The notes under the pieces: generated by a model
What the model saw: only the letters and a program-made list of their open reading frames with translations
Databases searched by the model: none
What the model was told of the DNA's origin: nothing
Assembly (NCBI GenBank): GCA_021772165.1
Contig: JAJFMM010000152.1
Coordinates: 1-5,210 of the forward strand
Length of the DNA stretch: 5,210 bases
Direction: 5' to 3'
Source: Chlamydiota bacterium
Lineage (GTDB): Bacteria; Chlamydiota; Chlamydiia; Chlamydiales; SM23-39
Program-made: the position numbers and the translations under genes
Part shown: in pieces, positions 1 to 5,185 of the stretch
Layout: each line of letters opens with the position of its first letter
Position numbering within the stretch: the stretch's first letter is position 1

Positions 1-158
1 GCGAAACGCCGAATCTCAGGAGCGCGCTTGCGACGGTGCGCGAGCTCTCTCATGTGGTCTTGTATGTTTCAAAGCCTGTGGCGAAAGGTGAGCAGCTTTG
101 CTACGACTATGGCCCCGATTACTGGAAAAAGCGCTCGGCGCCTAGCGCTTTGGGATGA
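1..158 (+). CDS. SET-domain lysine methyltransferase, C-terminal end only
   Basis: This is the tail of a gene that begins left of the window; it is read in frame from base 3 and stops with TGA at 156-158. The visible peptide starts ETPN, runs through SHVVLYVSKPVAKGEQLCYDYG and ends a few residues after PDYW. That matches the last part of a SET domain: the end of the NHSxxPN motif, a beta strand, the G-E-x-L turn and the YDYG motif whose second tyrosine is the catalytic one. The first two bases, GC, fit the end of a serine codon (AGC), which would complete NHSETPN across the edge. No cysteine-rich post-SET segment follows. SET proteins transfer methyl groups from S-adenosylmethionine to lysines; Chlamydia has a secreted histone methyltransferase of this kind (NUE) and a homologue that modifies its own histone-like proteins. 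Which of these roles applies cannot be seen here. Confidence 0.85.
   Translation, partial: ETPNLRSALATVRELSHVVLYVSKPVAKGEQLCYDYGPDYWKKRSAPSALG
126..151 (-). terminator. Intrinsic terminator for the PspC gene
   Basis: A perfect 8-bp inverted repeat, AAAGCGCT at 128-135 and AGCGCTTT at 144-151, encloses an 8-base loop. Read on the minus strand, the GC-rich stem is followed by TTTTT (130-126), the form of a rho-independent terminator. The TAG stop of the PspC gene (144-142) sits at the stem/loop border, so termination is very tight. The same bases encode the C-terminus of the SET protein on the other strand. On the plus strand only TTT then GGG follows, so it should work poorly in that direction. 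Confidence 0.6.
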
Positions 159-534
159 TGACCCAGGCGATCAGGTAAGCGATGACGAGCGGAATCACAC
201 CGCTCAAAAAGCAGAGAAAGACAGCGACCAGACGGACGATCGTCGGATCGGCATTCACCGTTTCCGCAATGCCTCCACAGATGCCTGCTATCATCTTGTT
301 CTGCGAGGAGCGTTTCAGTTTTTTTCGCTGGAGAGCGGGGGTGCCTGTCGGCTCTAGCGGGATGATGAAGAGCGCAATGATGTAGGCGATTAAAAGCGGA
401 ATGATGCCTGTAAAGAGAAGCAAGAGTACGAAAATCAGGCGCAGAATCGTCGGGTCGATGTTGTAGTAGTTGCCGAGACCTCCGCAGATCCCAGCCATGA
501 CACGGTCTGTTCTTGAGCGATATAATCTTTGCAT
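142..534 (-). CDS. Small membrane protein with two tandem PspC domains
   Basis: The product is 130 residues and consists of two copies of the PspC domain (phage shock protein C type). Copy 1 covers about residues 1-61 and copy 2 about 73-130, joined by a short basic linker rich in Q, R and K. Each copy has the same order: a basic start, MAGICGGLG or IAGICGGIA, a N-x-DPTI-x-RL segment, then a long hydrophobic hairpin ending in IIP. The protein should therefore cross the inner membrane several times. In enterobacteria PspC senses envelope stress with PspB and binds PspA; no pspA or pspB is visible here, and stand-alone PspC proteins are of unknown function. I chose the ATG at 534 over one 11 codons upstream at 567 because homology to the domain begins there and the upstream ATG has no ribosome binding site. 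It is divergent from the outer membrane protein gene and convergent with the SET gene, overlapping its end by 17 bases. Confidence 0.88.
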   Translation of the reverse strand: MQRLYRSRTDRVMAGICGGLGNYYNIDPTILRLIFVLLLLFTGIIPLLIAYIIALFIIPLEPTGTPALQRKKLKRSSQNKMIAGICGGIAETVNADPTIVRLVAVFLCFLSGVIPLVIAYLIAWVIIPKR

Positions 535-540
535 AATCTC

Positions 541-546
541 ACTATA
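541..546 (-). promoter_or_regulatory. Possible extended -10 for the PspC gene
   Basis: On the minus strand the sequence TGCTATAGT contains an extended -10 element (TG, one base, TATAGT). Only six bases separate it from the ATG at 534, so transcription would start at or next to the A of the start codon, giving a leaderless message. No good -35 hexamer is seen 16-18 bases upstream. A weak GAG lies between the hexamer and the ATG, so a promoter farther upstream with a normal leader is also possible. Confidence 0.3.
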
Positions 547-589
547 GCAAAAGTTCTCTATTGCCATATCGTTTTTTTTATGGATCGTT

Positions 590-595
590 TAGAAT
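590..595 (+). promoter_or_regulatory. Possible -10 for the outer membrane protein gene
   Basis: TAGAAT matches the sigma-70-type -10 consensus at five of six bases and lies 23 bases before the ATG at 619, so the leader would be about 17 bases and would include the ribosome binding site. No good -35 is found at standard spacing, but a run of eight T (572-579) lies between the -35 and -10 positions; T-rich tracts there are known to aid chlamydial promoters. The call is weak. Confidence 0.25.
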
Positions 596-606
596 TTCAT
601 CTTTTC

Positions 607-614
607 AGGAAGGA
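607..614 (+). promoter_or_regulatory. Ribosome binding site deciding the start at 619
   Basis: AGGAAGGA lies four bases before the ATG at 619. In-frame ATGs at 529 and 580 have nothing comparable. The protein that starts at 619 begins directly with a signal peptide, which supports this choice. Confidence 0.75.
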
Positions 615-618
615 ATGG

Positions 619-1566
619 ATGAAATTTCTCTCTCTTTTAGCTCTGGCTCCTCTAGCCGCCTTGTTTGGTTCTGTCAATGAGCCGATGCGCTGGGAATGGC
701 AGACGGGTTATCGCAATGATGATCTGCATTGGCATCTGGAAAATCCGGGAGATGCCAGCGAGCTGACCTATAGCGAGCACTACCGTAATCTACAGTTTTG
801 GGAAAATGCCCTGACGGTGAAGGTGATCTATCGCAGTATCGCCGTTTTCGTGCGCGGAGCCGGTGCTTTTGGCTACGGTCCTATGAAGCAGCGCTTTTCC
901 GATCTAGATTTCACGGCAGAAGAGCCGCAACTTCGTTTCGATACAGGCGCCTGGACGATGGAAGGATGGGGCTATTTCGGCTACGCGGTCAATCTGACGG
1001 CAGATAGGCTCTATAAAGTGATCCTCGTGCCTTTTGTCGGCGCTAATGTCAATTATGAGCAGTTAAGTCGCCGAGGGAGCCACACGTCTGATGGAGAGGC
1101 TGCCGGAGCGACTGCTGACACCTACTCCCTCGAATCTACCTTACCTGGATCGGAAGAGACGACCTTGTATGGCCCTCTGATGGGCGCCTTTTTCCTGGTG
1201 CAACCGGGTGGGCCTATGCAGCTCGAAGCGGGCTATGCCTATCGCCGCCAGCATCTCCGCTTTAAGACGAAGATCCAGACGGATGTCTCTCTCTTTTCCG
1301 GTAATAATTTGCTCAGCACGACCGAGAAGTTGGAGTCGTTTCGATCCAAAGATGGCAGCAATATTGGTCAAATGGGTTGGGCTAGGCTCGATTTTCTCCT
1401 TTCAAGGGAGTGGCGCTTGGGACTCTTTGCCCAGATCCAGTACTTTACCTCGCGTGTGCTCAATGTTACTCTCCGAAATAAGACGACGAACGAAGATATA
1501 CCGCAGAAGTTTAAAATTCGCTGGACCGCCATCTCCGGCGAGTTCACCGTATCGAGGACATTTTGA
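619..1566 (+). CDS. Putative outer membrane beta-barrel protein
   Basis: The product is 315 residues. It begins MKFLSLLALAPLAALFG, a signal peptide with one lysine and a short hydrophobic core, probably cleaved near residue 17. The mature part is rich in aromatic and glycine residues and shows many short stretches of alternating polar and hydrophobic residues typical of membrane beta strands, for example LTVKVIYRSIAVFVRGAG, the stretch around GPMQLEAGYAYRRQHLRF, and RLGLFAQIQYF. The last residues, FTVSRTF, end in phenylalanine, the usual recognition signal for the BAM outer membrane insertion machine. A loop-like insert around residues 155-185 is rich in S, T, G and E. No cysteines are apparent, unlike the disulphide-linked MOMP of Chlamydia. 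I do not recognise a named family; a porin or a lineage-specific chlamydial surface protein are the main options. The stop codon overlaps the start of the downstream rRNA methyltransferase gene. Confidence 0.75.
   Translation: MKFLSLLALAPLAALFGSVNEPMRWEWQTGYRNDDLHWHLENPGDASELTYSEHYRNLQFWENALTVKVIYRSIAVFVRGAGAFGYGPMKQRFSDLDFTAEEPQLRFDTGAWTMEGWGYFGYAVNLTADRLYKVILVPFVGANVNYEQLSRRGSHTSDGEAAGATADTYSLESTLPGSEETTLYGPLMGAFFLVQPGGPMQLEAGYAYRRQHLRFKTKIQTDVSLFSGNNLLSTTEKLESFRSKDGSNIGQMGWARLDFLLSREWRLGLFAQIQYFTSRVLNVTLRNKTTNEDIPQKFKIRWTAISGEFTVSRTF
1554..1558 (+). promoter_or_regulatory. Ribosome binding site for the TTG start at 1563
   Basis: GAGGA lies four bases before TTG at 1563-1565, inside the last codons of the barrel gene. 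The next in-frame ATG, at 1608, has no such site. This supports the TTG start and translational coupling to the upstream gene. Confidence 0.6.
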
Positions 1567-2330
1567 TAAAACAGAGCGAACATTTTCCTTCCAAAGATCA
1601 GCTCATCATGGGGCTGCATGCCATTCAAGAGGTCCTCAAACATGCTCCGGAGAGGCTGTTGAAGGTCTTTACGTCAGTAAAGACAGGAAAGCAGGAGCGC
1701 AAAGGCGCCCTCTTACAAGCCTGCGAGGAGAGGGGAGTGCCTGTTCAGCATGTCTCCTTCGATCTTCTGACCAAAATGGCCGGATCGGATTCCCACCAGT
1801 CTTTTGCGGCGCAGGTTCGAGGCAGGCACTTTTATGGAGCTAAAGAGTTTCTGAAAGAGCATGAGGAGAAAGAGTCTCTGTTCGTTCTGATGCTCGATGA
1901 GATCCACGACCCTCAGAATTTCGGAGCCCTTCTGCGTTCGGCAGAGTGCTTCGGTGTCGATGGCGTCGCCTGGTCGAAAAATCGCGGCTGCGACCTCTCT
2001 CCAACCGTGGCCAAAGCGAGCTGCGGCGCAAGCGAGCTCGTGCCGCTTTTGCGCGTCTCGAATTTAGCTGATAGTGCTGAACAGTTCAAAAAGGCGGGTT
2101 TCGAGGTCGTAGCAGCTGTAGCAGATCCTGAAGCAAAGCCGCTCTTTTCCTACACGTTCGCACCGAGAACGCTTCTGATCGTAGGTTCGGAAGGGGAGGG
2201 GATTCAGCAGCTTTTAAGAAAGAAAGCAGATCGTCTCATCTATATCCCGCTTTCAGGCAAGGTGCAGTCACTCAACGTCGCGCAGGCGACAGCCGTGCTT
2301 TTAGCCGGATGGAAATCAGGACAAAATTAA
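1563..2330 (+). CDS. rlmB: TrmH-family (SPOUT) 23S rRNA 2'-O-ribose methyltransferase, RlmB-like
   Basis: The product is 255 residues, close to the usual length for RlmB. Residues about 14-90 form the N-terminal substrate-binding domain (it opens MGLHAIQEVL). The C-terminal SPOUT domain carries all three family motifs: motif 1 with D-P-Q-N119-F-G-A-L-L-R125-S-A, motif 2 IVGSEGEGI at 206-214, and motif 3 IPLSGKVQSLNVAQA at 228-242. These form the trefoil knot that binds S-adenosylmethionine, with N119, R125 and E210 expected near the active site. In E. coli RlmB methylates the ribose of G2251 in the peptidyl-transferase P loop; the related tRNA and rRNA enzymes look alike, so the exact target is inferred. 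Motif 3 has A where many members have S (NVS). The start is TTG, inside the stop of the barrel gene (TTGA overlap), so translation is probably coupled. The stop interlocks with that of the convergent gene. Confidence 0.9.
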   Translation: MIKQSEHFPSKDQLIMGLHAIQEVLKHAPERLLKVFTSVKTGKQERKGALLQACEERGVPVQHVSFDLLTKMAGSDSHQSFAAQVRGRHFYGAKEFLKEHEEKESLFVLMLDEIHDPQNFGALLRSAECFGVDGVAWSKNRGCDLSPTVAKASCGASELVPLLRVSNLADSAEQFKKAGFEVVAAVADPEAKPLFSYTFAPRTLLIVGSEGEGIQQLLRKKADRLIYIPLSGKVQSLNVAQATAVLLAGWKSGQN

Positions 2331-2851
2331 AAGAGTGCGATAGCTTCATCAATGAGATCTTTCGACGCTTTCCACGAAGCATAGGTGATGTTTTGCGTGA
2401 ATTGCTGCACTAGTTCCAGAGACCAGTTGGTCGCAGCGGCAGGGTGGATCATCTCTCCCCAAGAGGCGACGGTTGTCGAGGATTGGCAAACCGTTAGTTT
2501 TGCGATGTCCCGTCTCAACAGATTCTCAAGGAGCTCTTCAATACTACGCGCAAACCCGATATCGGCCGGATGAGGAAACTGCTGCAGGTAGGTAGCCAGT
2601 TGCGAGTAACCTTCAGAAAAAGGCTCGCTCAGTTGATTGAGCTCTTGTGCGGCTGTGTCAGAAGAAGTGCTTTTATTAAGCGCATAGGTCTCGATCCAGC
2701 CGCCATAACCTTGAAGACCCTCTTCGATCAATTTCAAGATCGCACGAAGCTCCTCTGTGATCTCATCCGAAAAAACTCTCTCTCGGGGATCGTTATGGTT
2801 AATCGCTGTAATAAAACTCGTTGCGTTTACCTGTACACTTGTAGATGTCAT
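2327..2851 (-). CDS. Hypothetical protein, 174 residues
   Basis: I do not recognise this protein. It has no signal peptide and no membrane segment, and reads as soluble and mostly helical: an acidic amphipathic helix at about 28-46, a glycine/aromatic turn GYGGWIETY at 48-56, a Ser/Thr-rich linker at 60-66, helices at about 67-90 and 100-118, then a segment with three tryptophans (131, 143, 160) to the C-terminus. It carries a single cysteine, C122. The ATG at 2851 is supported by an AAGGA ribosome binding site and by a near-consensus promoter 27 bases upstream, so it is very likely a real gene with its own transcription. It lies downstream of the phosphatase-like gene on the same strand, 83 bases away, and its TAA stop shares TTAA with the stop of the rRNA methyltransferase. 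It could be a lineage-specific chlamydial protein or an effector, but nothing in the sequence shows secretion. Confidence 0.8.
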   Translation of the reverse strand: MTSTSVQVNATSFITAINHNDPRERVFSDEITEELRAILKLIEEGLQGYGGWIETYALNKSTSSDTAAQELNQLSEPFSEGYSQLATYLQQFPHPADIGFARSIEELLENLLRRDIAKLTVCQSSTTVASWGEMIHPAAATNWSLELVQQFTQNITYASWKASKDLIDEAIALF

Positions 2852-2859
2852 AGTTCTTA

Positions 2860-2864
2860 TCCTT
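2860..2864 (-). promoter_or_regulatory. Ribosome binding site of the 174-residue protein
   Basis: On the minus strand AAGGA lies eight bases before the ATG at 2851. It falls in the predicted ~20-base leader, downstream of the promoter at 2878-2907, and confirms the chosen start. Confidence 0.65.
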
Positions 2865-2877
2865 CAAGGTCTAGTAC

Positions 2878-2907
2878 AGTATACCATAAATGGGATGGGT
2901 TTGTCAA
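2878..2907 (-). promoter_or_regulatory. Strong sigma-70-type promoter for the 174-residue protein
   Basis: On the minus strand a perfect TTGACA (2907-2902) is followed after 18 bases by TATACT (2883-2878), and the -10 is preceded by TGG, making it an extended -10. Transcription should start near 2871, giving a leader of about 20 bases. This is the best consensus match in the window and suggests constitutive expression by the main sigma factor. No dyad suggesting an operator is seen. Confidence 0.75.
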
Positions 2908-2934
2908 GAGGGCAAAATCGCAACTAACTTAGGG

Positions 2935-4728
2935 TTAGCTTCTAAGAAAATTCTGCGCAGGGGAGTAGGAGCTCTTGAAGTCGTTAAAAAGAGACCAAAA
3001 AGAGGAGATGTCTAGATATCTCTCCGGAAGCAGATCCTTGAGAGCCGGGTGGAGGATGCCACCTTCTCGGATCTTATAGCCTTTATCTCCTCGAGCAAAT
3101 TCAGACATTTTCAGCTCATGGATCATCTTGAGAGCAACAAGCTCTTTGAAGGGGTAAATTTTCTCGCCGGTGTCATCTGTAATAGAGTGGTCTGCGATGG
3201 CAGAGGTCGAGTAGCGTCCATTGACAAGGGGGAGCGGACGGCCTGTTTTTAGCCATTCTTTTAGGGCAAAGACCATAGGAATCGCTGCGCCACCTGTCCG
3301 ATCGACGCTGCTTTTACAATGAATCACTTCCGGTAGATCCAGGATCGTGACCAGGTAGGCTCGAGCAAGGATCTTCTCCCAGCTTTTCTTTAGCTTGTTA
3401 TTGAGAAGAGCGTCGAGTGTATCTTCGATCTGATTGATCTTCTTTTGATTGTCACCGGCTCGGAGCTGTTTGATCTTCGCCTCTGCTAGTTTCTGGAGCG
3501 CTTTGTCAGCTTCTATTGAATATGCTTGTGCTGTTGACTCTCCAAGAAAGTTAGGTAAGTAGTTGGACCAGTTGAACTGGTTGGCAGCAATCGCAAGGGG
3601 ATTGACGACGACCTTATAGGTCTTGCCAGTTTCCGGATGTGTGATCTCGAGGGGCGTCTTTTTGCTCTCTTTTGCTAATCTGTTATAAGCCTCGAGCTGC
3701 TTTTCAAACATGTTTTTTTGCTGACTGTCAAACACGTGCATATTCAGCAGCGATTGCACAGCAAATGTTAGTTCATAGTTCCCATCTTCTCTTAGCTGGA
3801 TCCCTTTGGATAGGCCCGAGAAGTCTTCGAAGCGCTCAATCTCTCCTAGAAAGAGGAATCGAGCCATCTCCTTGGCTTTGGGCAGAGTATCAACGCGGCC
3901 GGCATAGCATGTGCTGCTGCCATCTTCAGCCTCAATCTTTCTCAGCATCGTGATCGTATCAGCATGCCTGTTGTAGCTCGAAGAGATCGCGCCAGAAATT
4001 ACGCCATCTTGCGTTTTGCAACCATTCAAGGGGCTGTTTTTCGCGAGAATATCATCAGAGCGGATCGATGTTGTTTTGAAAAATTCACTCATTTTTCCCA
4101 TGAGGGTTGTGCTCATGCGATAATCTTCTCTCTTCTCGACGCCAAGACGAGTTCCTAAGCGAGTCTCTTTTGCACTGTTGCTTTCGGGCTTATCTCCGTT
4201 CTTAGAAAGGAGGTAGTTCGCCTCCAAGCGAGAGAGTCCCTCTTTTGAGAGGTGAGCTGTGGCCTCGCTGTTCCAACGAGGAGCGGGAGGGATCTTATTT
4301 AATAGGTGCGTAGGTTCCAGAAATGCAAAGTCAGCCTTCGCGACGCCTTTGAGTTCATGAGAAGCTTCCGGCTTGGCAATGGTTGGGTTGTTCGTCTTAA
4401 TCTCTGTTTGCTTTTCTGAAACAGCCGGTAGCGAGCCCCAGACCAGAGCCGCTTTTTTTGCGGTAGAAGCTGCCGGAGTCTTTTTTAGCATGAAGAGATC
4501 CGGATGGGAGATGATTCGGCCATCTTTTAGAAAGACGCCTCTTTCGTTCGCTCGAATCAGTTCTGTTGGAGATAGAGTCGGATTCTCTTCAAAAAATTTC
4601 TTGAAAAAAGCATTGAACCAGGACTTTGCCTCGGACGCGCCTTTAAAGCTCCATCCCTTATTTAGGGTTAGATTTGTATTGTAGAGCTTTTGATTAATGC
4701 CAATATCTAGCTTTAGTATTTCAGTCAT
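2935..4728 (-). CDS. Candidate effector with SopB/IpgD-like C-x5-R phosphoinositide phosphatase loop
   Basis: The product is 597 residues with no signal peptide and no membrane segment. Residues about 25-83 form a charged and aromatic N-terminal region; about 84-150 is rich in A, T, K and P and probably unstructured. From about 290 onward it looks like one folded domain. Its key feature is VIHCKSSVDRTGG at 468-480: after a hydrophobic strand, C471 and R477 make the C-x5-R loop of cysteine phosphatases, and the D-R-T-G ending matches the CKSGKDRTG and CKSAKDRT loops of the type III effectors SopB and IpgD and of inositol polyphosphate 4-phosphatases. Upstream, GNYELTFAVQSLL at 316-328 and VVVNPLAIAANQFNW at 373-387 recall the strands before the loop in those effectors, and length and loop position (471 of 597) are similar. 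Expected activity is removal of phosphate from inositol lipids in the host cell. Secretion is inferred from the eukaryotic substrate. The loop has valine in place of the usual lysine, so specificity may differ. A DUSP/PTP-like activity is the alternative. The ATG at 4728 has no ribosome binding site; the next Met is residue 80. Confidence 0.7.
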   Translation of the reverse strand: MTEILKLDIGINQKLYNTNLTLNKGWSFKGASEAKSWFNAFFKKFFEENPTLSPTELIRANERGVFLKDGRIISHPDLFMLKKTPAASTAKKAALVWGSLPAVSEKQTEIKTNNPTIAKPEASHELKGVAKADFAFLEPTHLLNKIPPAPRWNSEATAHLSKEGLSRLEANYLLSKNGDKPESNSAKETRLGTRLGVEKREDYRMSTTLMGKMSEFFKTTSIRSDDILAKNSPLNGCKTQDGVISGAISSSYNRHADTITMLRKIEAEDGSSTCYAGRVDTLPKAKEMARFLFLGEIERFEDFSGLSKGIQLREDGNYELTFAVQSLLNMHVFDSQQKNMFEKQLEAYNRLAKESKKTPLEITHPETGKTYKVVVNPLAIAANQFNWSNYLPNFLGESTAQAYSIEADKALQKLAEAKIKQLRAGDNQKKINQIEDTLDALLNNKLKKSWEKILARAYLVTILDLPEVIHCKSSVDRTGGAAIPMVFALKEWLKTGRPLPLVNGRYSTSAIADHSITDDTGEKIYPFKELVALKMIHELKMSEFARGDKGYKIREGGILHPALKDLLPERYLDISSFWSLFNDFKSSYSPAQNFLRS

Positions 4729-4736
4729 AATGAAGA

Positions 4737-4756
4737 ATTATAACATAAACTATAAT
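4737..4756. repeat. Short inverted repeat over the phosphatase-gene promoter
   Basis: ATTATA (4737-4742) and TATAAT (4751-4756) form a perfect 6-bp inverted repeat separated by eight bases, and one arm is the -10 hexamer. It could be an operator half-site pair, or just chance in a very AT-rich spacer. Confidence 0.3.
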
Positions 4757-4765
4757 AAATATTAA
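4737..4765 (-). promoter_or_regulatory. Promoter immediately before the phosphatase-like gene
   Basis: On the minus strand TTAATA (4765-4760, four of six consensus bases) is followed after 17 bases by a perfect TATAAT (4742-4737), preceded by TGT, which makes a full extended -10. Transcription should begin near 4730, only about two bases before the ATG at 4728, so the message would be almost leaderless; no ribosome binding site is present in either case. A second possible -10, TATAGT, lies at 4754-4749 and would give a leader of about 14 bases. Read-through from the 96-residue gene upstream is also possible. Confidence 0.6.
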
Positions 4766-4774
4766 GAATAAAGA

Positions 4775-5065
4775 TTATTTGATTTTTGGCCAGGAGAGGC
4801 CGATGGTGGAGCTGCCCCTGGAGGCGAGCCAGCCCTCGAGGTCGGTCTCTATGGTTCTGGCCTGGCTGATGACCTCAGCTAGCTCTGGATAGCCCTTTGC
4901 TATAACGGTCTCATCGACTAGGTCCAGTAGCTGGTTATGGAAGGCCTCGCCCGGATCCAGCATGCCTGCATCGACGCACGTCTCGAGGGTTTCTTTAAGC
5001 AGATCGATGTTTTCGAGCGTTTCTTCCCTAGCTTCAAGGAATTGCACTTTTTCAGGGTCTTTCAT
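4775..5065 (-). CDS. Small acidic helical protein, 96 residues
   Basis: I do not recognise this protein. It is strongly acidic (about 20 D/E against 9 K/R) and reads as three or four helices: about 4-30, 38-56, 58-82, then a short tail with two lysines (SWPKIK). There is one cysteine (C30) and no signal peptide or membrane segment. The ATG at 5065 is preceded by AGAGG at a five-base spacing and by a clear promoter. It sits 46 bases upstream of the phosphatase-like gene on the same strand with no terminator between them, so the two may be partly co-transcribed. Small acidic helical proteins encoded next to effectors are often their type III secretion chaperones, but this one is shorter than the usual 130-160 residues, so that role is only a guess. 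Confidence 0.75.
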   Translation of the reverse strand: MKDPEKVQFLEAREETLENIDLLKETLETCVDAGMLDPGEAFHNQLLDLVDETVIAKGYPELAEVISQARTIETDLEGWLASRGSSTIGLSWPKIK

Positions 5066-5070
5066 GGTGG

Positions 5071-5111
5071 CCTCTATACTTATTTATACCCCTTTATGTC
5101 TGGTGTGTAAA
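5071..5111 (-). promoter_or_regulatory. Promoter and ribosome binding site of the 96-residue protein
   Basis: On the minus strand TTTACA (5111-5106) and TATAAA (5088-5083), each five of six consensus bases, are separated by exactly 17 bases. Transcription should start near 5076, giving a short leader of about 11 bases that contains the AGAGG ribosome binding site (5075-5071). Confidence 0.65.
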
Positions 5112-5124
5112 CAATTATTTTAGA

Positions 5125-5152
5125 TTGATTAAAAGCATAAAACCGTTAAAAT
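5125..5152 (+). promoter_or_regulatory. Possible rightward promoter, divergent from the 96-residue gene
   Basis: TTGATT (5125-5130) and TAAAAT (5147-5152) are spaced by 16 bases and match consensus at four and five of six positions. Together with the leftward promoter at 5083-5111 this makes a divergent promoter region, with the two -35 elements only 13 bases apart. The DNA is AT-rich, so chance matches are likely. Confidence 0.4.
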
Positions 5153-5185
5153 ATGCACATCTTGATAAGAACTAAGGTATTTAGA

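Noticed and set aside
28..357. 109-codon open frame on the + strand across the SET end and the PspC gene
   Set aside because: It lies out of frame with the SET peptide and antisense to the well-supported PspC gene; the translation shows no family features.
142..567. Longer PspC protein starting at the ATG at 567
   Set aside because: No ribosome binding site upstream of 567; the family homology starts at the ATG at 534.
1208..1843. 211-codon open frame on the + strand spanning the barrel/methyltransferase junction
   Set aside because: It overlaps two supported genes in another frame and its translation is rich in Ser and Arg without any recognisable domain, as expected of a shadow frame.
2924..2938. 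CTAAC / GTTAG hairpin at the end of the phosphatase-like gene as a terminator
   Set aside because: The stem is only 5 bp, AT-rich, and no clean T run follows directly; it is too weak to call.
3288..3324. Reading the C-x5-R loop as an ordinary protein tyrosine phosphatase (HCSxGxxRS/T)
   Set aside because: The K-S after the cysteine and D-R-T-G at the end fit the inositide-type loops better; kept only as an alternative.
5063..5071. GCCACCATG at the start of the 96-residue gene resembles a eukaryotic Kozak sequence
   Set aside because: A bacterial promoter and AGAGG site explain the start; the match is coincidental.
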